DNA from: Pseudonocardia humida
GTDB lineage: Bacteria > Actinomycetota > Actinomycetes > Mycobacteriales > Pseudonocardiaceae
DNA: 55,958 bases
Assembly (NCBI RefSeq): GCF_023898865.1
Contig: NZ_JAGSOV010000089.1
Location: forward strand, 1-55,958
Direction of reading: 5' to 3'
Position 1 is the first letter of the stretch; each line of letters starts with the position of its first letter. Shown here piece after piece: positions 31,718-38,901 of this stretch. A model generated the notes under the pieces. That model was not told the DNA's origin, did no database searches, and saw nothing but the letters and a program-made list of their open reading frames with translations. The position numbers were made by a program, and so were the translations under genes.

Positions 31718-33166
31718 CTACGCGCACTCGGCCGCGAGGTCCGGTGTCGCCCGCCGGGCCGCGAGGGCGAGGGCGACGGCGGGCTCCGGCTCGGCGGTCG
31801 GCTCCAGCGGCTCGCCGTCGCGGTAGTGGCGGCTCAGGTTGCGGTAGTGCTTGCTGGCCAGCGCGTAGCCGGTCAGCACCAGCCCGAACAGCGCCGTGAT
31901 GATGAACAGCAGGGCGACGCCGCGCATCGGGCCGGTGCCGAACCAGCTGCCGATCAGCTGGGCTCCGGTGCCGCCTTCGGCCATGAAGGGCATGAAGACG
32001 AACTGCGCGAGCGGGCTGATCAGGAACGCGGTCAGCGGCGACGCCGACTGCTCGACGCTCTGCGCGAACCCGAACACGCGCCCCTGGCGCTCGACCGGCA
32101 CCACCTTCTGCAACACGGTCTGCTCGGACGCCTCCACGTAGGGCATCAGGAACATGAACACGGCCATGCCACCGATCAGCAGGATCACCGAGTGCTGGAT
32201 CGGGAAGAGGAACGTGACCACCCAGAGCGCCATGTTGACCAGCAGCACCAGCCGCACCGGGTTGGACGACAGGCCGGTACGGGTGATCACCAGCCCACCG
32301 ATGATCATCAGCGCGCTCAGCGCGCCCCAGATCAGCCCCCACGCCTGGACGGACACCATCGACAGGCCGTAGGGGTCCATCAGTGCCATGAAGGCGCCCA
32401 TGAGCAGGTTGTTCAACGTGCTGAAGAAGATCAGCGGGAGCATGCCGGGGATGCCGCGCACCACGCGGATCGTGCCCCTCAGGTCGATGCCCTTGTCGTC
32501 CTCGCCCGCAGCGACGCTGTGCAGCTCGGGCACCCGCAGGGTGTGCATGTGGACCAGCGAGGCCCCGAGGACGACGACGGCGAGCACCAGCACCGGCAGC
32601 ATCCCGCCCGCGCCGACCAGCAGACCGCTGATCACGGACGTGACCAGCATCGACACGCCGCTCGTGGTGCCCACCATGCCGTTGGCGCGGTCGCGGCGGG
32701 ACTCGTCGAACAGTGCGGTGACGACCGTGGGCAGGGCGATCGAGCGCAGGTTGCCGACGATCACGCCCAGCATCAGCAGCGTGATCAGCACCCACAGGCG
32801 CACGCTCGCCGGGTTGGTCCACTCCTCGGCCGGCGTGACCACGTAGAGCGCCAGGCTCGCGGCGTACAGCCCGAGCGACACGGCGGCGGAGCCCTGCATC
32901 ACGGTCTTCTTGCGGTGGTGGTCGACGATGCTGCCGAACCAGATCCCGGTGAGGGTGGTGAAGACCAGGAAGAGCCCGGCGATGACGCCGGTGGCGAACA
33001 CCGAGCCGGTCTCCAGGTAGACGAAGAACGTGATCGCGAACCAGACGGTGAAGTTCGTGACCGACACGCCCAGCACGTTCACCAGCAGCTGCGCGAAGGT
33101 CCGCACCGTCGGGTCCGACAGCCGCAGCTGAGTCGATGCTCGCTCGTCGGTGCTGGTGGCAGTCAT
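31718..33166 (-). CDS. Major facilitator superfamily exporter
   Basis: This 482-residue protein with twelve membrane spans is of the macrolide-efflux/enterobactin-exporter-like subgroup. VTNFTVWFAITFFVYLETGS and then FLVFTTLTGIWFGSIVDHHR (the loop 2-3 motif with D and R) are near the N-terminus. VLQKVVPVERQGRVFGFAQS is the conserved motif of this exporter group in the second half. It is likely a drug or metabolite efflux pump in the cell membrane. It stands alone: the upstream DNA is an IS3 remnant and no regulator gene is adjacent. Confidence 0.9.
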   Translation of the reverse strand: MTATSTDERASTQLRLSDPTVRTFAQLLVNVLGVSVTNFTVWFAITFFVYLETGSVFATGVIAGLFLVFTTLTGIWFGSIVDHHRKKTVMQGSAAVSLGLYAASLALYVVTPAEEWTNPASVRLWVLITLLMLGVIVGNLRSIALPTVVTALFDESRRDRANGMVGTTSGVSMLVTSVISGLLVGAGGMLPVLVLAVVVLGASLVHMHTLRVPELHSVAAGEDDKGIDLRGTIRVVRGIPGMLPLIFFSTLNNLLMGAFMALMDPYGLSMVSVQAWGLIWGALSALMIIGGLVITRTGLSSNPVRLVLLVNMALWVVTFLFPIQHSVILLIGGMAVFMFLMPYVEASEQTVLQKVVPVERQGRVFGFAQSVEQSASPLTAFLISPLAQFVFMPFMAEGGTGAQLIGSWFGTGPMRGVALLFIITALFGLVLTGYALASKHYRNLSRHYRDGEPLEPTAEPEPAVALALAARRATPDLAAECA

Positions 33167-33523
33167 GGGAACTCCTGGGTCAGGGGTGGTCCGTCGGGTT
33201 CGCGTCGAGCCTCGGGGTTCAAGCCGACTTCATGTCAACCCGGTGCCGCTCGACCGTTCGTAGGAGAAGACCCGCCCCACAGCGAGAACTCATCGCCGCC
33301 GCGGCAGCACGCTGGTCCCGCCCGGCGCCGCGCGCCGACTTCGTGCCGGTCGACCGCCACACCGCGCTTCTCATCTGCGGCCAGCATCCACCAGCCGATC
33401 CGTACGCGGAGTACGTCGACCGGTACAACCACCGCCGGCGCCACGGCGAGCTCGGGCTGATCCCACCGGTCGAGCACGAGGACCAGCACCACGCCAGGAC
33501 CGCCCCCGGCAACCCGCCGGAGC
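33167..33523. other. Gap between MFS gene and sigma factor, partly IS3 remnant
   Basis: The right half (from 33391) encodes the end of an IS3-type transposase. The left half contains the MFS gene's upstream region. AACTC before its ATG is weak as a ribosome site, and no clear promoter boxes were seen. Confidence 0.5.
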
Positions 33524-33558
33524 GTGAGAACCGAGCCTCCGTCAAACCCGGTGCTTGA
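33391..33558 (+). pseudogene. IS3-family transposase OrfB, C-terminal remnant
   Basis: The frame reads ADPYAEYVDRYNHRRRHGEL and continues GLIPPVEHEDQHH, the standard end of IS3-family OrfB (retroviral-type integrase) proteins, where EYVDWYNHRRLHGEIGLVPP is typical. The D, D and E residues lie upstream and are missing. It overlaps the first 35 bases of the sigma-factor reading frame, so the insertion sequence once ended right at that gene. Confidence 0.7.
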
Positions 33559-34060
33559 CAGTGCTCGGGGGATCTGGGAGGAGCACGGCGGGGCCGCGCT
33601 GGCCTACGCGAAGTGGCTGACCCGCGACGCGGCCACTGCCGAGGACGTGGTGCAGGAGGCGTTGCTCCGGGCGTGGCGGCACCCGTCGAGCCTGGCGAAC
33701 GGCAAGGGTTCGGTGCGCGGGTGGCTGCTGACAGTGGTGCGCAACATCATCGCCGACCGGGCGCGGGCGCAGCGGTCGCGCCCGGCCGAGGTCGCCGAGA
33801 CGGTCCAGGCCGGGGGGATCGAGCACGACCACGCCGATCGGGTCGTGGACAGCATGGTGGTGTTCGCCGTGCTCGGCCGGCTGTCGGCGGAGCACCGGGC
33901 CGTGCTGGAGCACCTGCACGTGCACGGGCGGACGGTGGTCGAGACGGCCGAGGTGCTCGGCATCCCGGTCGGCACGGTCAAATCGCGCTCCCACAACGCG
34001 ATGCGCGTGCTGCGCGGGATGGTCTCGCCGGCCCGGGGAGGACTGGAGCAGGTCGCCTGA
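33524..34060 (+). CDS. ECF-type RNA polymerase sigma factor
   Basis: This protein is about 178 residues long (169 if the GTG at 33551 is used). Region 2 reads EEHGGAALAYAKWLTRDAAT, AEDVVQEALLRAWRHPSSL and GSVRGWLLTVVRNIIADRAR. Region 4 reads LGRLSAEHRAVLEHLHVHGR and VETAEVLGIPVGTVKSRSHN. This resembles the SigL/SigK-like actinobacterial group. No anti-sigma gene follows; a scrap of a short-chain dehydrogenase and then a DGPF protein come next. An IS3 remnant overlaps the 5' end and may have replaced the native promoter, so expression is doubtful. The start codon is not fixed by a ribosome site. Confidence 0.82.
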   Translation: MRTEPPSNPVLDSARGIWEEHGGAALAYAKWLTRDAATAEDVVQEALLRAWRHPSSLANGKGSVRGWLLTVVRNIIADRARAQRSRPAEVAETVQAGGIEHDHADRVVDSMVVFAVLGRLSAEHRAVLEHLHVHGRTVVETAEVLGIPVGTVKSRSHNAMRVLRGMVSPARGGLEQVA

Positions 34061-34132
34061 GCGATCGCGTTCGAGCAGCCCGCCGACGTCGGGATCGGCG
34101 AGATCACCATCGGGCCGACCGCCCAGGGGTAG
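34061..34132 (+). pseudogene. Short-chain dehydrogenase, C-terminal scrap
   Basis: Directly after the sigma stop the frame reads AIAFEQPADVGIGEITIGPT and AQG before a stop. This is the usual end of NADP-dependent short-chain dehydrogenases (…QPADVDIGEIVVRPTAQ). The catalytic part is missing. An unrelated N-terminal scrap of such an enzyme lies at 36388-36483 on the other strand. Confidence 0.5.
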
Positions 34133-34228
34133 CGTGCGCGACGCCTCCGACGTCGACATGGGGCCGGCGGCGACGACGTTCCGTGCGAGGCGACGGATCG
34201 GCCGTCGCGAGAGCCCGAGGTGGTCCCG

Positions 34229-34621
34229 ATGAAGTACGTGATCCTGATCCACTCCAACCCCGAGCCGTGGGGGCACCCGACCGGCGACTTCCTGCCCGAG
34301 TTCCAGGCCCTGCCCGACGACGTCCGGGCCCGGCTGGTGCGCGACTTCGAGGAGGTCTTCGGCGAGCTGCGGGCCAACGGCGAGCTGGTCGGCGGCGAGG
34401 CGCTCGGCGATCCGGCCGCCTCGACCCTCTACCGCTGGCGCGACGGCGCCCCGCTCGCCGTCGACGGGCCCTACTCCGAGGCGAAGGAGCACCTGGCCGG
34501 GTTCTTCCTGATCGACGTCGAGAGCCGGGAGCGGGCCGAGCAGGTCGTGGCGAGGTTCGCCGGGCCCGGGGAGACCGTGGAGCTGCGTCCGCTGATGTCC
34601 TCCGGCGGCCCGGACCAGTGA
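34229..34621 (+). CDS. YCII/DGPF-domain protein
   Basis: This 130-residue protein belongs to the YCII-related family: MKYVILIHSNPEPWGHPTGD at the start, and LYRWRDGAPLAVDGPYSEAK containing the DGP(F/Y)-E motif, followed by EHLAGFFLIDVESRERAEQV. In actinobacteria such DGPF proteins are encoded next to ECF42 sigma factors and are thought to belong to the same regulon or signalling unit. GAGG lies eight bases before the ATG. The stop TGA overlaps the GTG start of the downstream sigma gene (34618-34621), showing translational coupling. Confidence 0.9.
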   Translation: MKYVILIHSNPEPWGHPTGDFLPEFQALPDDVRARLVRDFEEVFGELRANGELVGGEALGDPAASTLYRWRDGAPLAVDGPYSEAKEHLAGFFLIDVESRERAEQVVARFAGPGETVELRPLMSSGGPDQ

Positions 34622-36048
34622 ACGCGCTGGCCGACGTGTGGCGCCGGGAGGCGCCGCACGTCGTGGCCGCGCTCCTGCGCCGCCACGGCGACCTCGGCGA
34701 CTGCGAGGACGCCGCGCTGGAGGCCGCGGAGGCCGCGGCGCGGCAGTGGCCGGTCGACGGAGTCCCCGCCGACCCGCGGGCGTGGCTGGTCCGAGTGGCG
34801 TCCCGGCGGCTGGTCGACCGCTTCCGCGCCGACCGGGCCCGGACCCGCCGCGAGGAGTCCGACGCCCGGCGGGCGGTGGACGGGCCGGGCGCCGACGACG
34901 TCCCGGCCGGGGACGACACGCTCCGGCTGCTGGTCCTGTGCTGCCATCCCGCGCTGAGCCGCCCGTCGCAGGTGGCGCTGTCGCTGCGCGCCGTGGCCGG
35001 GTTGACGGTGCCGCAGATCGCCGCGGCCTACCTGGTGCCGCCGCGCACCATGACCCAGCGCCTCACCCGGGCCCGCACCCAGCTGCGCCGGGCCGGCGCC
35101 CGGTTCGCCCTGCCCTCGCAGGAGGAGCTGCCGGGACGGGTCGCCGCGGTGCTCGACGTGTGCCACCTCGTGTTCACCGAGGGCTACACCCGCGCCTCGG
35201 GCCCGGAACTGGTCGACGTGGCGCTGGCCGAGGAGGCGATCCGACTCACCCGCGAGGTGCGCCGCGCGCTACCCGACCACGACGAGGCGGCCGGCGCGCT
35301 GGCGCTGATGCTGCTCACCCACGCCCGCTCCCCGGCGCGCACCGACGCGCACGGCGACCTGGTGCCGCTGGCCGAGCAGGACCGCGGCCGGTGGCGGCGC
35401 GAACTGATCGACGAGGGCGTCGCACTGTTGGAGTCGACGCTGCCGCACGGCCACGTGGGCCGCTACCAGCTGCAGGCCGCCATCGCCGCCGTGCACGCCG
35501 ACGCGGCGACCTACCAGGACACCGACTGGCGCCAGATCACCGTCCTCTACGCCATGCTGCACCGGGTCGCGCGCGGTCCGGCCGTCACGCTCAACCACGC
35601 GGTGGCCGCCGCGATGGTGCACGGGCCCGACACCGGCCTGGCGCTGCTCGACCCGCTCGCGGCCGATCCGTCGATGCGGCGCCACCACCGCTTCTACGCC
35701 GTCCGCGCGCACCTGCACGAGTCCGCCGGCTCTCCGGGGCCGGCGGCCGAGGACTACCGGCGGGCCGCGCAGCTCACCGCGAGCCTGCCCGAGCAGCGCT
35801 ACCTGAACCGCCGGCTGGCCCGCCTCACCGAACCGCGGCCCAGGCCGCCGGGGCCTGCTCCTGCGCCGCGCCTGGTCGAGGCGGCCCATCCCCATGGCCC
35901 CGAGGCCGACGTGCCCGACCTCGAGGGCCAGGGGGAACCGCCGCGAGCGGGAGCCGGTCCCCGAGGTCAGCCGGCCAGCTGTCGCCGCATCGACTCGGCG
36001 TCGTGCAGCGCGGACATGTGCAGGAACCGCCCGTCGCGAACCCGGTAG
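34618..36048 (+). CDS. ECF42-type sigma factor with C-terminal TPR-like domain
   Basis: This is a 476-residue sigma factor. Region 2 is VWRREAPHVVAALLRRHGDL with EDAALEAAEAAARQWPVDGV. Region 4 is LRAVAGLTVPQIAAAYLVPP and RTMTQRLTRARTQLRRAGAR. The long helical extension (from about 175) contains the family block GYTRASGPELVDVALAEEAI and TPR-like repeats ending LPEQRYLNRRLARLTEPRPR. This extension replaces an anti-sigma factor in ECF42 proteins. The natural end of the family is near LTEPRPR. Here the frame runs about 70 residues further and overlaps the convergent SnoaL gene by 82 bases, suggesting loss of the original stop. Coupled to the DGPF gene. Confidence 0.9.
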   Translation: MNALADVWRREAPHVVAALLRRHGDLGDCEDAALEAAEAAARQWPVDGVPADPRAWLVRVASRRLVDRFRADRARTRREESDARRAVDGPGADDVPAGDDTLRLLVLCCHPALSRPSQVALSLRAVAGLTVPQIAAAYLVPPRTMTQRLTRARTQLRRAGARFALPSQEELPGRVAAVLDVCHLVFTEGYTRASGPELVDVALAEEAIRLTREVRRALPDHDEAAGALALMLLTHARSPARTDAHGDLVPLAEQDRGRWRRELIDEGVALLESTLPHGHVGRYQLQAAIAAVHADAATYQDTDWRQITVLYAMLHRVARGPAVTLNHAVAAAMVHGPDTGLALLDPLAADPSMRRHHRFYAVRAHLHESAGSPGPAAEDYRRAAQLTASLPEQRYLNRRLARLTEPRPRPPGPAPAPRLVEAAHPHGPEADVPDLEGQGEPPRAGAGPRGQPASCRRIDSASCSADMCRNRPSRTR

Positions 36049-36359
36049 ACGGCGTACTCGACGATCTCGAACGAGGCACCGGTGGGAGCCACGCCGAGCC
36101 ACTCCTCCGCGGGGGTACCCGTGTTGATCAGACGGGCGGCCAGGCGGTCACCGTCGAGGGCGAGTTCCTGCAGCTCCCAGTGGAGATCCGGCACCGCATC
36201 GACGGCCTCCTCCAGAACCGCGAGGACGTCGTCCCGGGTCCCCGGCTCGCTGTTGAGGGTGATCCGGTCGTTGATGAACTCGTCCATGCGGTCGAACTCG
36301 TGGGCGTTGAGCTCCGCGAGGTAGCGCCGGTAGAACCGGCGCAGATCGATCTCGGACAT
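35967..36359 (-). CDS. SnoaL-like polyketide-cyclase/ester-cyclase-type protein
   Basis: This 130-residue NTF2-fold protein contains LRRFYRRYLAELNAHEFDRM, DRITLNSEPGTRDDVLAVLE and DGDRLAARLINTGTPAEEWL, then GASFEIVEYAVYRVRDGRFL. This is the usual SnoaL-like ester-cyclase layout. AGGAGG lies six bases before the ATG. Its 3' end overlaps the extended sigma-factor frame on the other strand. Directly upstream on its own strand is a truncated dehydrogenase gene, so it may once have been the second gene of an operon. Confidence 0.82.
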   Translation of the reverse strand: MSEIDLRRFYRRYLAELNAHEFDRMDEFINDRITLNSEPGTRDDVLAVLEEAVDAVPDLHWELQELALDGDRLAARLINTGTPAEEWLGVAPTGASFEIVEYAVYRVRDGRFLHMSALHDAESMRRQLAG

Positions 36360-36387
36360 GGTGGCCTCCTGCCGCCCCTGATCGGGG

Positions 36388-36483
36388 CCGTGCGCCCTCG
36401 ACGGCGAGTCGCTCCGCAGCCGCCAGTCCGATCCCTGTGCTGCCGCCGGTCACCACCGCCGTCCTGCCGTCGAACTGCCCCAT
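36388..36483 (-). pseudogene. Short-chain dehydrogenase, N-terminal remnant
   Basis: From the ATG at 36483 the frame reads MGQFDGRTAVVTGGSTGIGL and AAAERLAVEGAR, a perfect NAD(P)-binding TGxxxGIG motif. The core of the enzyme is then lost and the sequence runs into the SnoaL-like gene's leader. The promoter of this gene pair lies between it and the divergent TetR gene. Confidence 0.65.
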
Positions 36484-36496
36484 CGGGGCTCTGACC

Positions 36497-36529
36497 TGTT
36501 CACAGTTAAGCACTGATCGGTACAGAACA
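36497..36529. promoter_or_regulatory. Candidate operator between truncated dehydrogenase and TetR genes
   Basis: TGTTC (36497-36501) and GAACA (36525-36529) form an interrupted dyad in an AT-richer pocket that also contains ctgatcggtacag. The position, between divergent genes, fits a TetR autoregulatory site. The evidence is limited to symmetry and location. Confidence 0.4.
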
Positions 36530-36577
36530 AACGTAGCACAGCGGTCGCCCGACCGCGGGCGGACTATGCTCGACGTC

Positions 36578-37186
36578 ATGGCAGGCACCCGGAGGGCGAC
36601 GATCGGCCGGCCGCGGGAGTTCGACGTGGACGAGGCGCTCGAGCGCGCGATGCGGGTGTTCTGGGAGCAGGGGTACGAGGGGGCCAGCCTCACCGACCTG
36701 ACCGCGGCGATGGGCATCACCCGCACGAGCATGTACGCGGCCTTCGGCAACAAGGAGGACCTGTTCCGCAGGGCGCTGGAGCGCTACTTCGCCGGACCGG
36801 CCGCCTACGCGGAGCGAGCGCCCGAGGAGCCGACCGCCAAGCAGGTGGCGGCGGCCTTCCTGCACGGCGCGGTCGACACCACCACCAGCCCCGAGCAGCC
36901 GTCCGGGTGCCTCAGCGTGCAGGGGGCTCTGGCCGCGGCCCCCGCGGACCGGGCCGTGCAGGATCTCCTGGCCGACGTCCGCAACGACGCCTGCGCCCGC
37001 CTGGAGGATCGGTTCCAGCGAGCCCGGGACGAGGGCGACCTGCCGCCGACGTCCGACCCCGGGCTGCTCGCCCGGTTCCTCATGACCGTGTCGGGCGGGA
37101 TCGCCGTGCAGGCCGCGAGCGGCGCCGGCCGCGACGAGTTGCACCGGGTCGCCGACGCCGCGCTGCAGAACTGGCCGCCCGCCTGA
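36578..37186 (+). CDS. TetR/AcrR-family regulator
   Basis: This 202-residue repressor has the DNA-binding domain GRPREFDVDEALERAMRVFW, EQGYEGASLTDLTAAMGITR and TSMYAAFGNKEDLFRRALER, a variant of the TetR helix-turn-helix found in regulators of short-chain dehydrogenases and transporters. PSGCLSVQGALAAAPADRAV is the C-terminal ligand domain motif of this subgroup. The ATG at 36578 is chosen because MAGTRRATIGRPREFD is the common opening; ATG 36566 is an alternative. It is divergent from a truncated dehydrogenase and intact SnoaL gene, which were probably its original targets (inference). Confidence 0.9.
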   Translation: MAGTRRATIGRPREFDVDEALERAMRVFWEQGYEGASLTDLTAAMGITRTSMYAAFGNKEDLFRRALERYFAGPAAYAERAPEEPTAKQVAAAFLHGAVDTTTSPEQPSGCLSVQGALAAAPADRAVQDLLADVRNDACARLEDRFQRARDEGDLPPTSDPGLLARFLMTVSGGIAVQAASGAGRDELHRVADAALQNWPPA

Positions 37187-37216
37187 CGAGAGCCCGGTGG
37201 CAGATCGAAGATCAGG

Positions 37217-37807
37217 TCATGGTCCTCGGTCCCCAGCGGTGCGCGCTGGAGACGGCACCGATCGTTCGGAAGCAGCGATCATGAGTCCGCGCAGGACGTG
37301 CCCGACGAGCCGTTGCGCGGTCGTCTCGTCGCTGTGCCCTGCCAAGCCGTCGAGCAGGGAGATCAGATCGCCCACCGCGGTCGGTGCCCCGGCCCGGGTC
37401 AGCAGCTCCGCGAGGCAACGCTCCTCGATCTCGCGGTACCCGGCCAGCCGCTCGGGATGCCGCGCGGAGAACTCCGCGCCGCATCGCCCGCTACGCACCC
37501 GAAGGATCGCGATCCGGCGCAGCAGGAACTCCAGGCCGCGCCAGGGCTCGTCGTGCGCGAGGGCCTCGGCGAACAGGTTCTGGTGACCGGCGAAGGCGCC
37601 CGCGTACAGCGCGTCGAGCAGGTCCTGGCGGGTCGGGAAGTGCCGGTAGACGGTCGCCACGCCGACGCCCGCTTCCCGCGCGACGATCGCTGTGCCGACG
37701 TCGATGCCCCGCTCGCCGATCAGCCGACCTGCCGAGGCGAGGATCCGGCGCCGGTTGCGTGCGGTGTCCGCTCGGATCCGAGAGGCGGTCGTGCCGATCG
37801 CTCTCAC
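37217..37807 (-). CDS. TetR-family regulator
   Basis: This is a 196-residue repressor. The helix-turn-helix is RNRRRILASAGRLIGERGID and AREAGVGVATVYRHFPTRQD. The C-terminal domain resembles the SbtR/TetR_C group: EFLLRRIAILRVRSGRCGAE and ERCLAELLTRAGAPTAVGDL. The GTG at 37807 follows GGAGGAG by about six bases. It is divergent from a quinone-oxidoreductase-like gene across 93 bases and most likely represses that gene (inference). Confidence 0.9.
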   Translation of the reverse strand: MRAIGTTASRIRADTARNRRRILASAGRLIGERGIDVGTAIVAREAGVGVATVYRHFPTRQDLLDALYAGAFAGHQNLFAEALAHDEPWRGLEFLLRRIAILRVRSGRCGAEFSARHPERLAGYREIEERCLAELLTRAGAPTAVGDLISLLDGLAGHSDETTAQRLVGHVLRGLMIAASERSVPSPARTAGDRGP

Positions 37808-37900
37808 ATCGTCCTCCTCCGGGCACACCCGGGCCGGCCGGCTGTTTGCTAGATCCGAACGCCGGACATCGAGCCCGGCTTCCCCGCAGGAGGAACGCAC

Positions 37901-38857
37901 GTGCGCGCAATCCGCTACGACCACTACGGACCACCAGAAGTCATGCACGTCGCCGAGGTGCCGACGCCGGTGCCCGCCGCAGGTGAGGTGCTCGTCGCCG
38001 TGCACGGGGCCGGGGTCGGCGGGGGTGAGCAGGCGATCCGGGCGGGCGAGCTTCGTCGGCTCCTGCGTGGGACCTTCCCCCGCGGGGTCGGGGTGGACTT
38101 CGCGGGTCGGGTGGCCGCCGTCGGGGCCGGCGTCACGCGGACCCTGGTCGGCGACGCCGTGTGGGGGATCGTGCCGCACGGGACCTTCGGCAGCTCAGCC
38201 GAGTACGTCGCCGTCCCGCAGCAGCGGGTGGCCCCGATCCCGGACGGCCTGGATCTGGTCACCGCGGCGGCGCTGCCGTCCGTGGGGACCACCGCCATCC
38301 GTGCCCTGGTGCACGAGGCGCGCCTCGCGCCGGGCGCGCGGCTGCTGGTCCGCGGCGGCGCGGGCGGGGTGGGCAGCGTGGCAGTGCAGCTCGGAGCGGC
38401 ACTGGGGGCGCACGTCACGGCGCTCGCGGGCGCGGGAGCGCTCGACTGGGTCCGTGGGCTCGGCGCGGCCGAGGCTCTCGACTACCGCGACACGCCTCCC
38501 GGCGCGCTGCCCCGGTTCGACGTGGTGCTCGACCTGGTCGGGACGGACATCCCGGCGTACCGGCGGCGGCTGACCCGTGGCGGCCGGTACGTCGGCCTGG
38601 CCGTGGACCCGGCACGTCCGGTGCGGTCGGCCACCTCCGCGGTCGGGAACAAGCTGCGCAACCCGCGCCGGTACCGGATGTTCAGCAACGACCCCTCCCC
38701 CGAGCTGCTCGCCGACCTGACCCGCCGGGTCGAGGCCGGAGAGATCCGCCCGCTCGTGGCCGGGCGGCTCCCCCTCGAGGGCGTCGTCGAGGCCCACCGC
38801 CGTCTGGAGGCCGGCGGGGTGAAGGGCCGCTACGTACTGGAAACCGGCAAGGGGTAG
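37901..38857 (+). CDS. Zinc-independent alcohol dehydrogenase/quinone oxidoreductase family protein
   Basis: This is a 318-residue MDR-family reductase. GroES-like N-terminus: MRAIRYDHYGPPEVMHVAEV, PAAGEVLVAVHGAGVGGGEQ and GVDFAGRVAAVGAGVTRTLV. The NADPH-binding motif is RGGAGGVGSVAVQLG (about 147-161). It lacks the cysteine and histidine zinc ligands, so it is of the QOR/crotonyl-like group rather than a zinc dehydrogenase. The C-terminus GRLPLEGVVEAHRRLEAGGV is typical. The GTG at 37901 follows a GCAGGAGG site. It is divergent from a TetR gene and probably responds to electrophiles or quinones through it (inference). Confidence 0.9.
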   Translation: MRAIRYDHYGPPEVMHVAEVPTPVPAAGEVLVAVHGAGVGGGEQAIRAGELRRLLRGTFPRGVGVDFAGRVAAVGAGVTRTLVGDAVWGIVPHGTFGSSAEYVAVPQQRVAPIPDGLDLVTAAALPSVGTTAIRALVHEARLAPGARLLVRGGAGGVGSVAVQLGAALGAHVTALAGAGALDWVRGLGAAEALDYRDTPPGALPRFDVVLDLVGTDIPAYRRRLTRGGRYVGLAVDPARPVRSATSAVGNKLRNPRRYRMFSNDPSPELLADLTRRVEAGEIRPLVAGRLPLEGVVEAHRRLEAGGVKGRYVLETGKG

Positions 38858-38901
38858 GCCTGTGATCGCTCGGCCGGTCTGCTCCGGGAGGCCAAGGCCG
38901 C

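Noticed and set aside
31826..33460. A 544-codon plus-strand frame opposite the MFS exporter
   Set aside because: Translation is rich in His, Gln and Arg with no membrane segments or motifs; the minus strand encodes a clear twelve-span transporter.
33524..34228. An anti-sigma factor gene after the first sigma factor
   Set aside because: The 168 bases after its stop contain only a dehydrogenase scrap and no zinc-finger (HxxxCxxC) or membrane segment.
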